From: Clostridiales bacterium
GTDB taxonomy: Bacteria > Bacillota > Clostridia > Christensenellales > Aristaeellaceae
Assembly (NCBI GenBank): GCA_004556395.1
Contig: SFHK01000014.1
Location: forward strand, 1-37,287
Direction of reading: 5' to 3'
DNA: 37,287 nt
The translations under genes were made by a program, and so were the position numbers. The notes under the pieces were generated by a model. The model was not told the origin of the DNA. It made no database searches and was given only the letters and a program-made list of their open reading frames with translations. Below are positions 24,469-32,504 of this stretch, one piece after another; position 1 is the first letter of the stretch; each line of letters begins with the position of its first letter.

Positions 24469-25484
24469 CAGCGGCGGGATTCCTCCATCACGTCGGTGAC
24501 GAGGGCGGCGGTCAGGTCGCGGCTGTTCAGAATCTTCCACATGCCTCGGATGACGCATTCCTCGGGGGCTTCGGCGGTGGTTGCGTCGACGCCCAGCGCC
24601 TCGCGGATGCGCATATCCAGCCCGAACAGGTGCGCGCCGCCGCCGGCAAGGATCATGCCGTGCTCGGTCAGGTCGGCTGCCAGCGCCGCGGGGGCGAAGG
24701 CGGTCACGCGCGCGAGCAGGTCGAGGAGCGCGTTCACGACCTCGTTTACGCAGCCCTGCACGAGCTCGGCGGGGATTTCCCGGTTGCGGGGCAGCGAGGA
24801 CGCGAAGTCGAACACCGGCTTCACGCTCACCGTGTCGCCGCTCATGCTTTTGACCGCGCCCAGCTCGTGCCTGAGCGCGCGCGCGGTATGCGGGCCGACG
24901 GCGCAGCCCAGCTTTTCGCGCAGCGCGGCCATCAGGCGTTCGTCGGCGCGCGCCATGCCGAACGGCAGCGTTTCCGAGCGCGCGACGCGTCCGCCCGCGA
25001 TCAGCGAGGCGGTCATGTGCCCGTCGCCCACGTCCACGATCATCGTGCATCGGGGCTCAAGCACGTCCGCGCCCGCGCCGATGGCGCAGGCAAGGTCGCT
25101 GCGAACCAGACCCACGCCGGGCACGCCCTCTTCGATGACGCGCTTTTTCAGCGCGTCGCGCACGTCCGGCCGCGCCGCGGGCGAGAGCGCCAGCAGCACG
25201 CCGGTTTTGCGAACGGTCTTTCTGTCCGTTTCGCCGTACAGCCGTTTGATCCATCGAGCCAGAAGGTCGATATCCGCGGGCACGCCGTCCTTCACGGCGC
25301 GGAGGATGCGCACATTCTCCGGCTCGCGTCCGTAAATGCCCAGCGCCTTATCGCCCCACGCGATGGGCGCGTTCTGCCCGCCGCGCGCGGCGACAAGGGA
25401 CGACTCCCGAAACGCGTCCGGCCGATCTGCGGCCGCGCCGCGCATCGTGCTGCCGCCCGCGTCAATGGCGTATACCCACTGCAT
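24468..25484 (-). CDS. Divergent MreB/Mbl-like protein
   Basis: A 338-residue actin-fold protein in the slot after spoIIID, where Bacillus has mbl. Length and layout match MreB: an N-terminal phosphate-1 loop (IDAGGSTMRG, 7-16), the helix LLARWIKRLYG, SDLACAIGAGADV (129-141, MreB EEPMAAAIGAG), phosphate-2 (DVGDGHMTA, 151-159, MreB DIGGGTT) and adenosine loop (LAGGGAHLFGLD). Several key residues differ: the GGGT of phosphate-2 and the glutamates before AAAIGAG are missing, so nucleotide binding or hydrolysis may be lost. MreB proteins form filaments that guide lateral wall synthesis. I chose the ATG at 25484 (MQWVYAID); a GGAGG site lies upstream. It overlaps spoIIID by 23 nt. Confidence 0.75.
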   Translation of the reverse strand: MQWVYAIDAGGSTMRGAAADRPDAFRESSLVAARGGQNAPIAWGDKALGIYGREPENVRILRAVKDGVPADIDLLARWIKRLYGETDRKTVRKTGVLLALSPAARPDVRDALKKRVIEEGVPGVGLVRSDLACAIGAGADVLEPRCTMIVDVGDGHMTASLIAGGRVARSETLPFGMARADERLMAALREKLGCAVGPHTARALRHELGAVKSMSGDTVSVKPVFDFASSLPRNREIPAELVQGCVNEVVNALLDLLARVTAFAPAALAADLTEHGMILAGGGAHLFGLDMRIREALGVDATTAEAPEECVIRGMWKILNSRDLTAALVTDVMEESRR

Positions 25485-25752
25485 CTGTCTGTTCTTCCTC
25501 CGTCCGCAGCCGATGATATTTCTCCCGCGTGGCCATGCCGCCGCGCAGGTGCCTTTCGGCGCGGTTTTTGTCCAGCACCTCGCCCACGTCGCGGGCAAGG
25601 CCGGGATGAATGAGCTTGAGTTTTTCGCGCATGTCCTTGTGAATCGTCGTCTTGCTCACGCCCATCACCCGCGCGCATTCGCGCACGGTCGCTCCGGTGG
25701 CCAGTATGTACCTGGCCGCGGTTTCCACCCGTTCAATGATGTCCTCTCGCAC
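25462..25752 (-). CDS. spoIIID: SpoIIID mother-cell transcription factor
   Basis: A 96-residue DNA-binding protein matching SpoIIID: the N-terminal MREDIIERVETAARYILATGATVRECA, then a helix-turn-helix (RECARVMGVSKTTIHKDM, about residues 24-41), then KLIHPGLARDVGEVLDKNRAERHLRGG, diagnostic for the family. It controls mother-cell genes between the SigE and SigK stages of sporulation, and so shows that the host is a spore former. The start is GTG at 25752, with GGAGG about 10 nt upstream. That site lies inside the 3' arm of a 14-bp hairpin. It overlaps the mreB-like gene, a synteny shared with Bacillus spoIIID-mbl. Confidence 0.95.
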   Translation of the reverse strand: MREDIIERVETAARYILATGATVRECARVMGVSKTTIHKDMREKLKLIHPGLARDVGEVLDKNRAERHLRGGMATREKYHRLRTEEEQTDAVGIRH

Positions 25753-25762
25753 AGAAACACCG

Positions 25763-25800
25763 CCTCCGGCACAGCCCGTTTTTCAAGGCTATGCCGGAGG
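25763..25800 (-). promoter_or_regulatory. Stem-loop that covers the spoIIID ribosome binding site
   Basis: On the minus strand, CCTCCGGCATAGCC pairs fully over 14 bp (one G-T) with GGCTGTGCCGGAGG, loop 10 nt. The 3' arm ends in GGAGG, the likely ribosome binding site of spoIIID. There is no T run, so it is not a typical terminator. It starts 9 nt after the uxuB-like stop. Confidence 0.7.
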
Positions 25801-25809
25801 GGCGGAGGG

Positions 25810-27378
25810 TTATGCGATGGCGACGGAATGGATCTCCGCGCGCACGGCGCCGGGGGCGGCGTTCATGCGCTTGAAGTGCTCGATCACGCTGTCCGCGAGA
25901 CCGGCCTTCACAAGGCTCACGCCGAAGATGCTTTCGTCCTCAAGGATGGGCGTAAGCGCCTTCTCGGCGTTCTCGTTATGGCCGAAGGACACGCCCGCGA
26001 GGCGGCTCTTCATCTCGTCCAGACGCGGGTCGGGCGAAATGGCCATTTCGCTGCCGTTGTCGTCCACGCCCATCAGGTAGCGCAGCCAGCCGGCCTCGAC
26101 CAGCGCGATGCCCTTCAGGTTGGAAACGTCCATGCCCTTTTCCAGATACGCCTTGATCGTCTCGCCGAAGCGGATGGACAGCTTCTGGGAAGTGTCGGTG
26201 GCGATGCGCTGGGGCGTGTCGGGCAGGAAGCAGTTGGGCAGGCGCACGGTGAGCACCTCGCCTAAGAACGTCTTGGGGGACATGATGCCCGGGTCGGTCA
26301 CGACCGGCATGCCCTCGACGTAGCCGATGCGGTTGACCAGCGCCTTCAGATCCTCGTCGTTCATCTCCTGCCAGATGGTCTCAAAGTTCAGCAGGCAGCC
26401 GAACACGGCCAGGCAGGTGTGCAGCGGGTTCAGGCAGGTGGTGACCTTCATGCGCTCCACGCGCTCGACGGTCTCGCGGGTGGCGTAGTACACGCCCGCC
26501 TTGTCCAGCGGCAGCCTGCCGTTCAGGAACCTGTCCTCGATGACGAGGTATTCCTTCTCCTCGGCGTTTACGAAGGCGGAGGTGAACGTGTTCTTGGAGG
26601 TGCCGATCAGGCCGCCGTCCTCGAAGCCGTCATCCGCGAGCACCTTCATTACGTTCGCGTCCGGACGGGGGGTGATCTTGTCGATCATCGTCCAGGGGAA
26701 GGTGACCCTGGTGTTCAGATAGTCGATGAAGCCCGCGTCCACATGGCCGTTCTTATGCCACGTGTCCGCCACCATCTTGACGACGGTTTCCAGCTTCTCG
26801 CCGTTGTGGGAGCAGTTGTCCATGCTCACCAGCGCGATGGGCTGCGCGTTCTTCAGGTAGCGCTTGTAGACCAGCTTGGTCAGGTAGCCCATCAGGCCCT
26901 TCGCGTCCTCCGGCTTGCCGTCCGCGTCGCGCTTGGCGAAGGCGGGGGTGTAGCCCTTTTCGGTGATGGTGAAGGAGGCCATCTTCAGGGACGGATTTTC
27001 AAAGATTTCAATCGCGCGCGCGTCGTCGTTGATGGTGAGAGACTCGACTACGGAGGCGAGCACTTCCTTTTTGACGCTGCCGGTGGATACGAGCGTCACG
27101 TTCACACACAGGTTGTCGAACGGACGATAGGCCTTCTCCACGATTTCGGGATCGAAGCCTTCGAACACGACGATGCCGGTGTTCATTTCGCCCGCGTTCA
27201 GCAGACGCTGCGCCACGCCGCCGAGGAACGCGCGGAAAATGTTGCCCGCGCCAAAGTGAATCCACTCGGGGTTTTCGTGCGTAGCCTTGGTTACCTTTTC
27301 GATGTCGAACTCGGGCAGCTTATAGCCCTTTTCGAGCCACACGGCCTTATTTTCCAGGGACTTGAGATTGAGTTTCAT
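25810..27378 (-). CDS. Mannitol dehydrogenase/fructuronate reductase family protein
   Basis: A 522-residue polyol dehydrogenase of the long-chain mannitol dehydrogenase family, which includes UxuB (D-mannonate/fructuronate) and mannitol-2-dehydrogenase. Marks: HFGAGNIFRAFLGG (NAD-binding, near 42-55), ALVSMDNCSHNGE (about 182-194), MIDKITPRP, and the catalytic KVTTCLNPLHTCLA with the lysine, asparagine and histidine. It interconverts a keto-sugar acid and a polyol with NAD(H). UxuB is likelier than mannitol dehydrogenase for a clostridium, but no uronate genes are nearby, so I leave the symbol open. A promoter lies upstream; spoIIID follows on the same strand. Confidence 0.85.
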   Translation of the reverse strand: MKLNLKSLENKAVWLEKGYKLPEFDIEKVTKATHENPEWIHFGAGNIFRAFLGGVAQRLLNAGEMNTGIVVFEGFDPEIVEKAYRPFDNLCVNVTLVSTGSVKKEVLASVVESLTINDDARAIEIFENPSLKMASFTITEKGYTPAFAKRDADGKPEDAKGLMGYLTKLVYKRYLKNAQPIALVSMDNCSHNGEKLETVVKMVADTWHKNGHVDAGFIDYLNTRVTFPWTMIDKITPRPDANVMKVLADDGFEDGGLIGTSKNTFTSAFVNAEEKEYLVIEDRFLNGRLPLDKAGVYYATRETVERVERMKVTTCLNPLHTCLAVFGCLLNFETIWQEMNDEDLKALVNRIGYVEGMPVVTDPGIMSPKTFLGEVLTVRLPNCFLPDTPQRIATDTSQKLSIRFGETIKAYLEKGMDVSNLKGIALVEAGWLRYLMGVDDNGSEMAISPDPRLDEMKSRLAGVSFGHNENAEKALTPILEDESIFGVSLVKAGLADSVIEHFKRMNAAPGAVRAEIHSVAIA

Positions 27379-27414
27379 GATGAACCGCTTCCTCCCCTAT
27401 AATAATGCATACTA

Positions 27415-27443
27415 ATCATACCACTTTCCGGGGACGGACGCAA
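27415..27443 (-). promoter_or_regulatory. SigA-type promoter of the polyol dehydrogenase gene
   Basis: On the minus strand, TTGCGT (27443-27438) and TATGAT (27420-27415) are separated by 17 bp in an AT-rich patch, about 40 bp before the ATG at 27378. Confidence 0.65.
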
Positions 27444-27548
27444 TCTTTCGGGGCGAGTTTTTACACATTTCCAGCCGGCAGGATTTCGCGCGGGCGGCGG
27501 CGAAATATATTCCTGCAGGATTACCGACGGGGACACGGAGGCGGTTGT

Positions 27549-30500
27549 ATGCGATGGACGAAGGATCAGGCGAGCGCGATTGAGGCGCGCGGAACCAATC
27601 TGCTGGTGGCGGCGGCGGCGGGCTCGGGAAAGACGAGCGTGCTGGTGGAGCGCGTGAGCCGGCTGGTGGAGGAGGGCGCGAACGTGGACGAGATGCTGAT
27701 CGTCACCTTCACCCGCGCCGCCAGCGCCGACATGCGCGAGAAGCTGCGCAGGCGGTTCTCCGAGCGCGCCGCGCAGGGAGACGCGCGCGCCCGCGAGCAG
27801 GCGGAGCGGCTGGAAAGCGCGTCGATCTCCACGCTGCATTCGTTCTGCACATCGGTGCTCAGGCAGAATTTCGAGGCGGCGGGCGTAGACCCGCAGTTCC
27901 GCGTGCTGGACGACGCGGAGGACAGGCAGTGGACGGATCGCGCCATGGACGAGGCGCTGGAGGATGCGTATAAGGCGGGCGGCGCGGACATGGACGCGCT
28001 GGACTACGCCCGCGGCCCCGCGAAGGTGCGCGCGCTGGCGCTGGAAATGTATCGCTTTCTGCGCGAGCGGCCGGACGCGGAGGGCTGGATGGACGAAGCG
28101 TTCGAGCGCATGGAGAGCGACGGCGAAGCGTGGCTGAGCGTGCTGGAGCGCGCCGCCCACGCGCGCATCCGCGAGGCGCTGGCGTGCAATCGCTGCGGCA
28201 GGGAGCGCGCGTCGCTTCCGGAGGGGCCGGCCAACTACATGGAAGCCATGGAGAAGGACGAGGAAGCGATCGAAGCCATGCTGTCCCTGTCCTATCGCGA
28301 CCTGAGATGGGCGCTGGACGGCTTCAAGCAGGCGCGCCCGAAAACCGGCGGCAGGCGCGGCGAAGCGCCGTCGCCGGACGAGACCGCGCTGCGGGACGAG
28401 GTAGTGACCGTGCGCAAGCGCGTGAAGACCCAGCTGGACGCGGCGCGAAAGGCCGTGGCGCTCGATCCCGACCAGTCGCTGGCCGACATTCGCGCCGGGA
28501 TTCCCGCGATGCGCAGGCTGTACGCGCTGGCGCTCGACCTCGACCGCCGTCTGCGAGAGAAAAAGCTCGCCCGCGCGGCGCTGACGTTTTCCGATCTGGA
28601 GCGATATACGCTCGCGGCGCTGTCCGACGACCGCGTGGCCGAGAGCGTGCGCGCGAAGTTCGCCTATGTGTTCGTGGACGAATATCAGGATACGTCGGAC
28701 GTGCAGGAGGCCATCCTGAACCGCATCGTGCGGAGCGACAACCGGTTCATGGTGGGCGACGTGAAGCAGTCGATCTACCGCTTCCGCGCCGCGGAGCCGA
28801 GCCTGTTCCTCGAAAAATACGCGCGCTACCGCGCGGGCGACGGCGGGCGGCTGATCGTGCTCAGGCAGAACTTCCGCTCGCGCGGGTGCGTGATCGACTT
28901 TGTGAACCACGTGTTCGCGCGCGTCATGACCGGCGGGGACAGCGAAATTCTGTATGACGACGACGCGAAGCTGTATCAGGGCGCGTCGTTTGAGGGCGAG
29001 GACGACGCGACGGAGCTTCTGATCGTGAACAAGGGCGCGCGCGACGAGGACGCCGCGGACGCGGAGGACGACGAGGACGAATTAAACGACGCGGAGCGCG
29101 AGGGCCTTGTGATCGCGCGGCGCATTCATGAGCTGAAAGCGGAAAACCCGCGCCTGCGCTATCGCGACATCTGCGTGCTTACGCGCGTGCGCGTCGGCGC
29201 GCTGAACCATCTCGCGTCCGTGCTGGCTGCGGACGGCATTCCCGCCTACGCCGACGCGTCCGAAAGCTATTTCGACGCGCTGGAGGTGATGGAGGTCATG
29301 TCCGCGCTGAAGCTGATCGCCAACCGGCGGCGCGACGTAGACCTGATTTCCGTGCTGCGCTCGCCGATCGTGGGGCTGACCACGACGAATCTGGCGGAGA
29401 TCCGCGCCGCGTGCCCGACGGGCAGCTTCTGCGACGCGGTGGTTTCCGCGCGGGAGAGTCAGCCGCGGGCGGACGAGTTTCTGCGCCGTCTGGACGACTG
29501 GCGCGTGCTTTCCAGAGCCATGAGCCTGCCCGCGCTGATTCGGCGCATCCTGTCCGACACCGGCTTCTACGCCTACGTGGGCGCGCTGCCCGGCGGCTCG
29601 CAGAGACAGGCGAATTTGGACGTGCTGTGCGCCCGCGCGGCGGCGTATGAGCAGTCTGTGGGCGGGTCGCTGGCGGAATTCATCGAATACGCGCAGGATA
29701 TGCGCGCCCGTGGTGACGGCGACGCGGCGCACGTGCTGGGCGAAAACGACGACGTGGTGCGCCTGATGACGGCGCACAAGAGCAAGGGTCTGGAATTTCC
29801 GGTAGTGTTCTGCTCCCTTCTGGGGCGGCGGCTGCATTCGACCCGCGCGAGCGACAACCTGCTCTCCCACCGCGACCTCGGCCCGGCGCTCAAATACATG
29901 GACGAAGCGCGGGCGACCTGCCGCGACACCATCGCCCGGCAGGCCATCACGGCGCAGGAGACGTTTGAGTCCCGCGCCGAGGAACTGCGCATCCTGTACG
30001 TGATGCTCACCCGCGCCAAGTCGCGCCTGATCCTGACCGGCACGGTGGCCAGCCTGAGCGCGAAATGCACCCAGTGGCGCATCGCCGCGCGGGAAAGCAG
30101 CATATACAAGAGCTTCCTGGATATCGTGGCCGCCGCGGCCTACGGCTGCCCCGGCGCGCAGGCGCTGGGCGGCGGCGAGTCCGGTAAGGAGCCGCGCGTG
30201 AACGTGCGCGTGTTCGCGCCGGGCGCGGGTGCGGGCAATGGCGAAAACGGCGAGAACGCGGTTTCTCCGCTGGACGCGCTGGAGGAAGCGTTGGACGCGA
30301 AATACGCGAACCCGCACGTGCTGGACGCGCTGCTCTGGCGCTATCCGCACGCGAACGATGCGCACGCGCCGGTCAAACTGACGGCCTCCGGTCTGGCGCG
30401 CGAGGTGGTGGGCGCGGAGGCCATGCCGGACGTCGTGGAGCGCCCGGCCTTCCTGCAGGAGCGGAGCCTGACCGCTACGGAGCGCGGCACCGCCGTGCAC

Positions 30501-30992
30501 GCGGCGCTTCGGGCGCTGGACTACGCGCCGTTCCGTGCGCTTCCGGCGGGCGAATACCTGAACGAAGCGAAGCGGCAGCTGGACGGCATGCGCACAAGCG
30601 GACGGCTCTCCGGCGCGGAGGCCGACGCGGTGCGCCCGGCGGTTTTGGCCGCGTTCCTCGCGTCTCCGCTCGGTCAGCGCCTGCTGGCCGCCGAGGTGGT
30701 GGAGCGCGAATGGCGATTCAATCTGCGCATGCCCGCGCGCGAAGCCGTGCCGGACGCGCCCGAGACCAGCGAGATCATCGTGCAGGGCTCGGTCGACCTG
30801 TGCTTCCTTGAGAACGGGAAGTGGGTGCTGGTCGACTATAAAACCGACCGTGCCGACGACGAGCAGGCGCTGCTTGAGCGGTATCGGCCGCAGCTGGCGC
30901 TGTACGCGAAGGCGCTTGAGCGCATTACCGGGCGGGAGGTCGCGGAGAGCGACGTGTGCCTTGTGACGGCAGGGAAGACACTCCGGGTGTAA
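27549..30992 (+). CDS. addA: AddA-type helicase/nuclease subunit
   Basis: A 1147-residue UvrD-like helicase with a RecB-type nuclease domain, the AddA subunit of the AddAB double-strand-break repair complex, which resects ends for RecA loading. Motifs in order: WTKDQASAI (Q motif), Walker A AAAAGSGKTS (21-30), VTFTRAASADMREKL, FVDEYQDTS (Walker B), VGDVKQSIYRFR, MTAHKSKGLEFPVVF, and LYVMLTRAKSRL; the C-terminal nuclease has GSVDLCF and VLVDYKTD. I chose the ATG at 27549 with GGAGG 7 nt before it. The usual addB neighbour is absent: upstream is a divergent dehydrogenase gene. A GC palindrome starts directly after the stop. Confidence 0.94.
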   Translation: MRWTKDQASAIEARGTNLLVAAAAGSGKTSVLVERVSRLVEEGANVDEMLIVTFTRAASADMREKLRRRFSERAAQGDARAREQAERLESASISTLHSFCTSVLRQNFEAAGVDPQFRVLDDAEDRQWTDRAMDEALEDAYKAGGADMDALDYARGPAKVRALALEMYRFLRERPDAEGWMDEAFERMESDGEAWLSVLERAAHARIREALACNRCGRERASLPEGPANYMEAMEKDEEAIEAMLSLSYRDLRWALDGFKQARPKTGGRRGEAPSPDETALRDEVVTVRKRVKTQLDAARKAVALDPDQSLADIRAGIPAMRRLYALALDLDRRLREKKLARAALTFSDLERYTLAALSDDRVAESVRAKFAYVFVDEYQDTSDVQEAILNRIVRSDNRFMVGDVKQSIYRFRAAEPSLFLEKYARYRAGDGGRLIVLRQNFRSRGCVIDFVNHVFARVMTGGDSEILYDDDAKLYQGASFEGEDDATELLIVNKGARDEDAADAEDDEDELNDAEREGLVIARRIHELKAENPRLRYRDICVLTRVRVGALNHLASVLAADGIPAYADASESYFDALEVMEVMSALKLIANRRRDVDLISVLRSPIVGLTTTNLAEIRAACPTGSFCDAVVSARESQPRADEFLRRLDDWRVLSRAMSLPALIRRILSDTGFYAYVGALPGGSQRQANLDVLCARAAAYEQSVGGSLAEFIEYAQDMRARGDGDAAHVLGENDDVVRLMTAHKSKGLEFPVVFCSLLGRRLHSTRASDNLLSHRDLGPALKYMDEARATCRDTIARQAITAQETFESRAEELRILYVMLTRAKSRLILTGTVASLSAKCTQWRIAARESSIYKSFLDIVAAAAYGCPGAQALGGGESGKEPRVNVRVFAPGAGAGNGENGENAVSPLDALEEALDAKYANPHVLDALLWRYPHANDAHAPVKLTASGLAREVVGAEAMPDVVERPAFLQERSLTATERGTAVHAALRALDYAPFRALPAGEYLNEAKRQLDGMRTSGRLSGAEADAVRPAVLAAFLASPLGQRLLAAEVVEREWRFNLRMPAREAVPDAPETSEIIVQGSVDLCFLENGKWVLVDYKTDRADDEQALLERYRPQLALYAKALERITGREVAESDVCLVTAGKTLRV

Positions 30993-31042
30993 GTGGGGTA
31001 CGAGGGGCGGGGGAGCGTCGCTCCCCCTGCGCCCCCTCAAGA
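30993..31042 (+). repeat. Dispersed GC-rich palindrome, copy 2
   Basis: It begins directly after the addA stop with GTGGGGTACGAG, then the palindrome GGGGGAGCGTCGCTCCCCC (perfect), then TGCGCCCCCTCAAG. An outer GAGGGG pairs with CCCCTC, so a longer stem can form. The same GTGGGGTACGAG flank is in copy 5. Confidence 0.85.
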
Positions 31043-31217
31043 GGCAGAGGACTTCTTTTCTGCGTTTGCGGCTTGGGGTGGACGAGCTTTCGTTTTCTGT
31101 CGGGCTGCGGAGGGCGGGGGAGCGTCGCTCCCCCTGCACCCCCTCAAGGGACAGAGGACTTCTTTTCTGCGTTTGCGGCTCGGGGTGGAAGGACTTTCGT
31201 TTTCTGTCGGGCTGCGG
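31005..31217 (+). repeat. Tandem direct duplication, 107-bp period
   Basis: Two copies (31005-31110 and 31112-31217) of a unit that begins with the GC palindrome and ends with CGTTTTCTGTCGGGCTGCGG. They differ at only a few places. There is no gene here; it fills the gap between addA and the ApbE lipoprotein gene, and nothing else is evident in it. Confidence 0.88.
31110..31150 (+). repeat. Dispersed GC-rich palindrome, copy 3
   Basis: The second palindrome in the 107-bp duplication, GGGGGAGCGTCGCTCCCCC, with TGCACCCCCTCAAGG flank. It lacks the GTACGAG flank on the left. Confidence 0.85.
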
Positions 31218-31277
31218 AAAAGATTCCTTCCAGCCGGCGTTTCGGGCAAATCAGACGGGCGGGGTGGTGACGATCTC

Positions 31278-32279
31278 ATGACAAGGCGCGCTGCGCTTCC
31301 TTTGGTGGCGCTTCTTCTTTGCGCGCTCCTTTCCGGCTGCGGGCGCGTGGAAAAATACGAGCAGGCGCGTTACGACCTGTTTGATACCGTGTGCCGTGTC
31401 AGCGCGTACGCGGAGAGCGAGGACGCGTTTGGGCGGCGCACGGAGCCCATGTGGCGGCGGCTGGAGGAAATCGACCGCGCGCTCGATCCGTATCATGGGT
31501 ACGAGGGGCTTCACAACCTGTACTATGTGAACCTGCATGCCGCCGAAGCGCCCGTGAGAGCGGAGGACGTGCTGTTCGACATGCTCCTGTGGTATCGCGA
31601 CAACCGTCTGGATGCGGGCGAAACGGTCAACATCGCCATGGGCGCGGTGCTGAATTTGTGGCACGACGCGCGGGAGGCCGGCGGGCCGCCGCCCTCGGAG
31701 GAAGCGCTGCGCGCCGCGGCGTTGCATACGGATTTTGGTGATGTGATTCTGGACGAGGCGGCGCGCACGGTGTTCTTCGCCGACCCGCTTCTGAAGCTCG
31801 ATCCCGGCGCGGTCGGCAAGGGCTACGCCGCGCGGGAAGCGCTGAAGGCGCTGGGCGAGGGTGCGGTGCTGGTGAATCTGGGTGGCATCGTGGCCTGCGC
31901 GGGCGCGCCGGACGGGCGCGACTTCTGGCGCGTGGCGGTGCAGAGCCCGTTTTCCGCGTCGGATTCGCTGGGAATTTTGCGCGTGAAGGACGAAAGCGTC
32001 GTGACCAGCGCGGTGTATCAGCGCTTTTTCGAGTGGGACGGCTTGCGCTACCACCACCTGATCGATCCGGAAACCCTCATGCCCGGGAATTTCTATTCCT
32101 CCGTCACCGTCGTCTGCAAAGACCCCGCAGCGGCCGACCTACTCTCCACCCGCCTGTTTCTTTTGCCCATCGAGGAATCGCGCGCCGCCGCGGAAAGCGC
32201 GGGCGCGGACGCGCTCTGGGTGCTCCCGAACGGCGAAACCCTGATGACCGACGGCTTCCGGCGCAGGCTGGAGGAATGA
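31278..32279 (+). CDS. ApbE-type FAD:protein FMN transferase lipoprotein
   Basis: A 333-residue lipoprotein of the ApbE family, which attaches FMN covalently to threonine of flavoproteins such as the RNF/NQR complexes outside the membrane. The signal peptide ends in the lipobox LLSGC (C21). Family motifs: YDLFDTVCRVSAYAESEDA, then NIAMGAVLNLWHDAR, LDPGAVGKGYAAREAL, ALVNLGGIVACAG-like VLVNLGGIVACAG, and YHHLIDPETLMP (histidine and aspartate of the metal site). The start, MTRRAALPLV, is the ATG at 31278, with a G-rich site upstream; the frame extends upstream only through repeats. No flavoprotein target is encoded nearby. A terminator follows. Confidence 0.9.
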   Translation: MTRRAALPLVALLLCALLSGCGRVEKYEQARYDLFDTVCRVSAYAESEDAFGRRTEPMWRRLEEIDRALDPYHGYEGLHNLYYVNLHAAEAPVRAEDVLFDMLLWYRDNRLDAGETVNIAMGAVLNLWHDAREAGGPPPSEEALRAAALHTDFGDVILDEAARTVFFADPLLKLDPGAVGKGYAAREALKALGEGAVLVNLGGIVACAGAPDGRDFWRVAVQSPFSASDSLGILRVKDESVVTSAVYQRFFEWDGLRYHHLIDPETLMPGNFYSSVTVVCKDPAAADLLSTRLFLLPIEESRAAAESAGADALWVLPNGETLMTDGFRRRLEE

Positions 32280-32336
32280 ACTATTTGTGTCGTCCTAAGA
32301 TTAGCAGTAAAATAGCAGAAGATTGGCAGATGCGGG

Positions 32337-32372
32337 AAGGAAGCGGGCGCGGCGGCGTTCGCTTCCTTTTTA
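32337..32372 (+). terminator. Rho-independent terminator after the ApbE gene
   Basis: AAGGAAGCG and CGCTTCCTT pair over 9 bp (arms at 32337-32345 and 32360-32368), and the 3' arm runs into a T-rich tract. It lies 60 nt past the stop. Confidence 0.8.
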
Positions 32373-32399
32373 TTTGTTATGCAGAGAATATTCGTAATT

Positions 32400-32442
32400 A
32401 TGCATCGAAATGCGAAATTAACAGAATAAATATGCACGAAAT
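32400..32442 (+). promoter_or_regulatory. Helically phased direct repeats upstream of the dipeptidase promoter
   Basis: Three near-copies of ATGCACGAAAT-like sequence begin at 32400 (ATGCATCGAAA), 32410 (ATGCGAAATTA) and 32432 (ATGCACGAAAT). Starts are 10 and 22 bp apart, one and two helical turns, and the last lies just before the -35 box. A regulator site is inferred. Confidence 0.35.
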
Positions 32443-32445
32443 CCC

Positions 32446-32474
32446 TTGACAAGCGCATAAACTTGCATTATAAT
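32446..32474 (+). promoter_or_regulatory. Consensus SigA promoter of the C69 dipeptidase gene
   Basis: TTGACA (32446-32451) and TATAAT (32469-32474), both perfect consensus, are 17 bp apart. The GGGAGG ribosome binding site lies at 32491. This is the strongest promoter in the window. Confidence 0.92.
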
Positions 32475-32504
32475 ACGTCCATCAACCAAAGGGAGGACGC
32501 AAAC

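Noticed and set aside
27398..27403. TATAAT on the plus strand as the addA promoter
   Set aside because: No -35-like box lies at 16-19 bp upstream, and the same AT-rich patch serves the minus-strand promoter better.
30956..31281. Short frames between addA and the ApbE gene
   Set aside because: They run through the 107-bp duplication on both strands, have no ribosome binding site and match no protein family I know.
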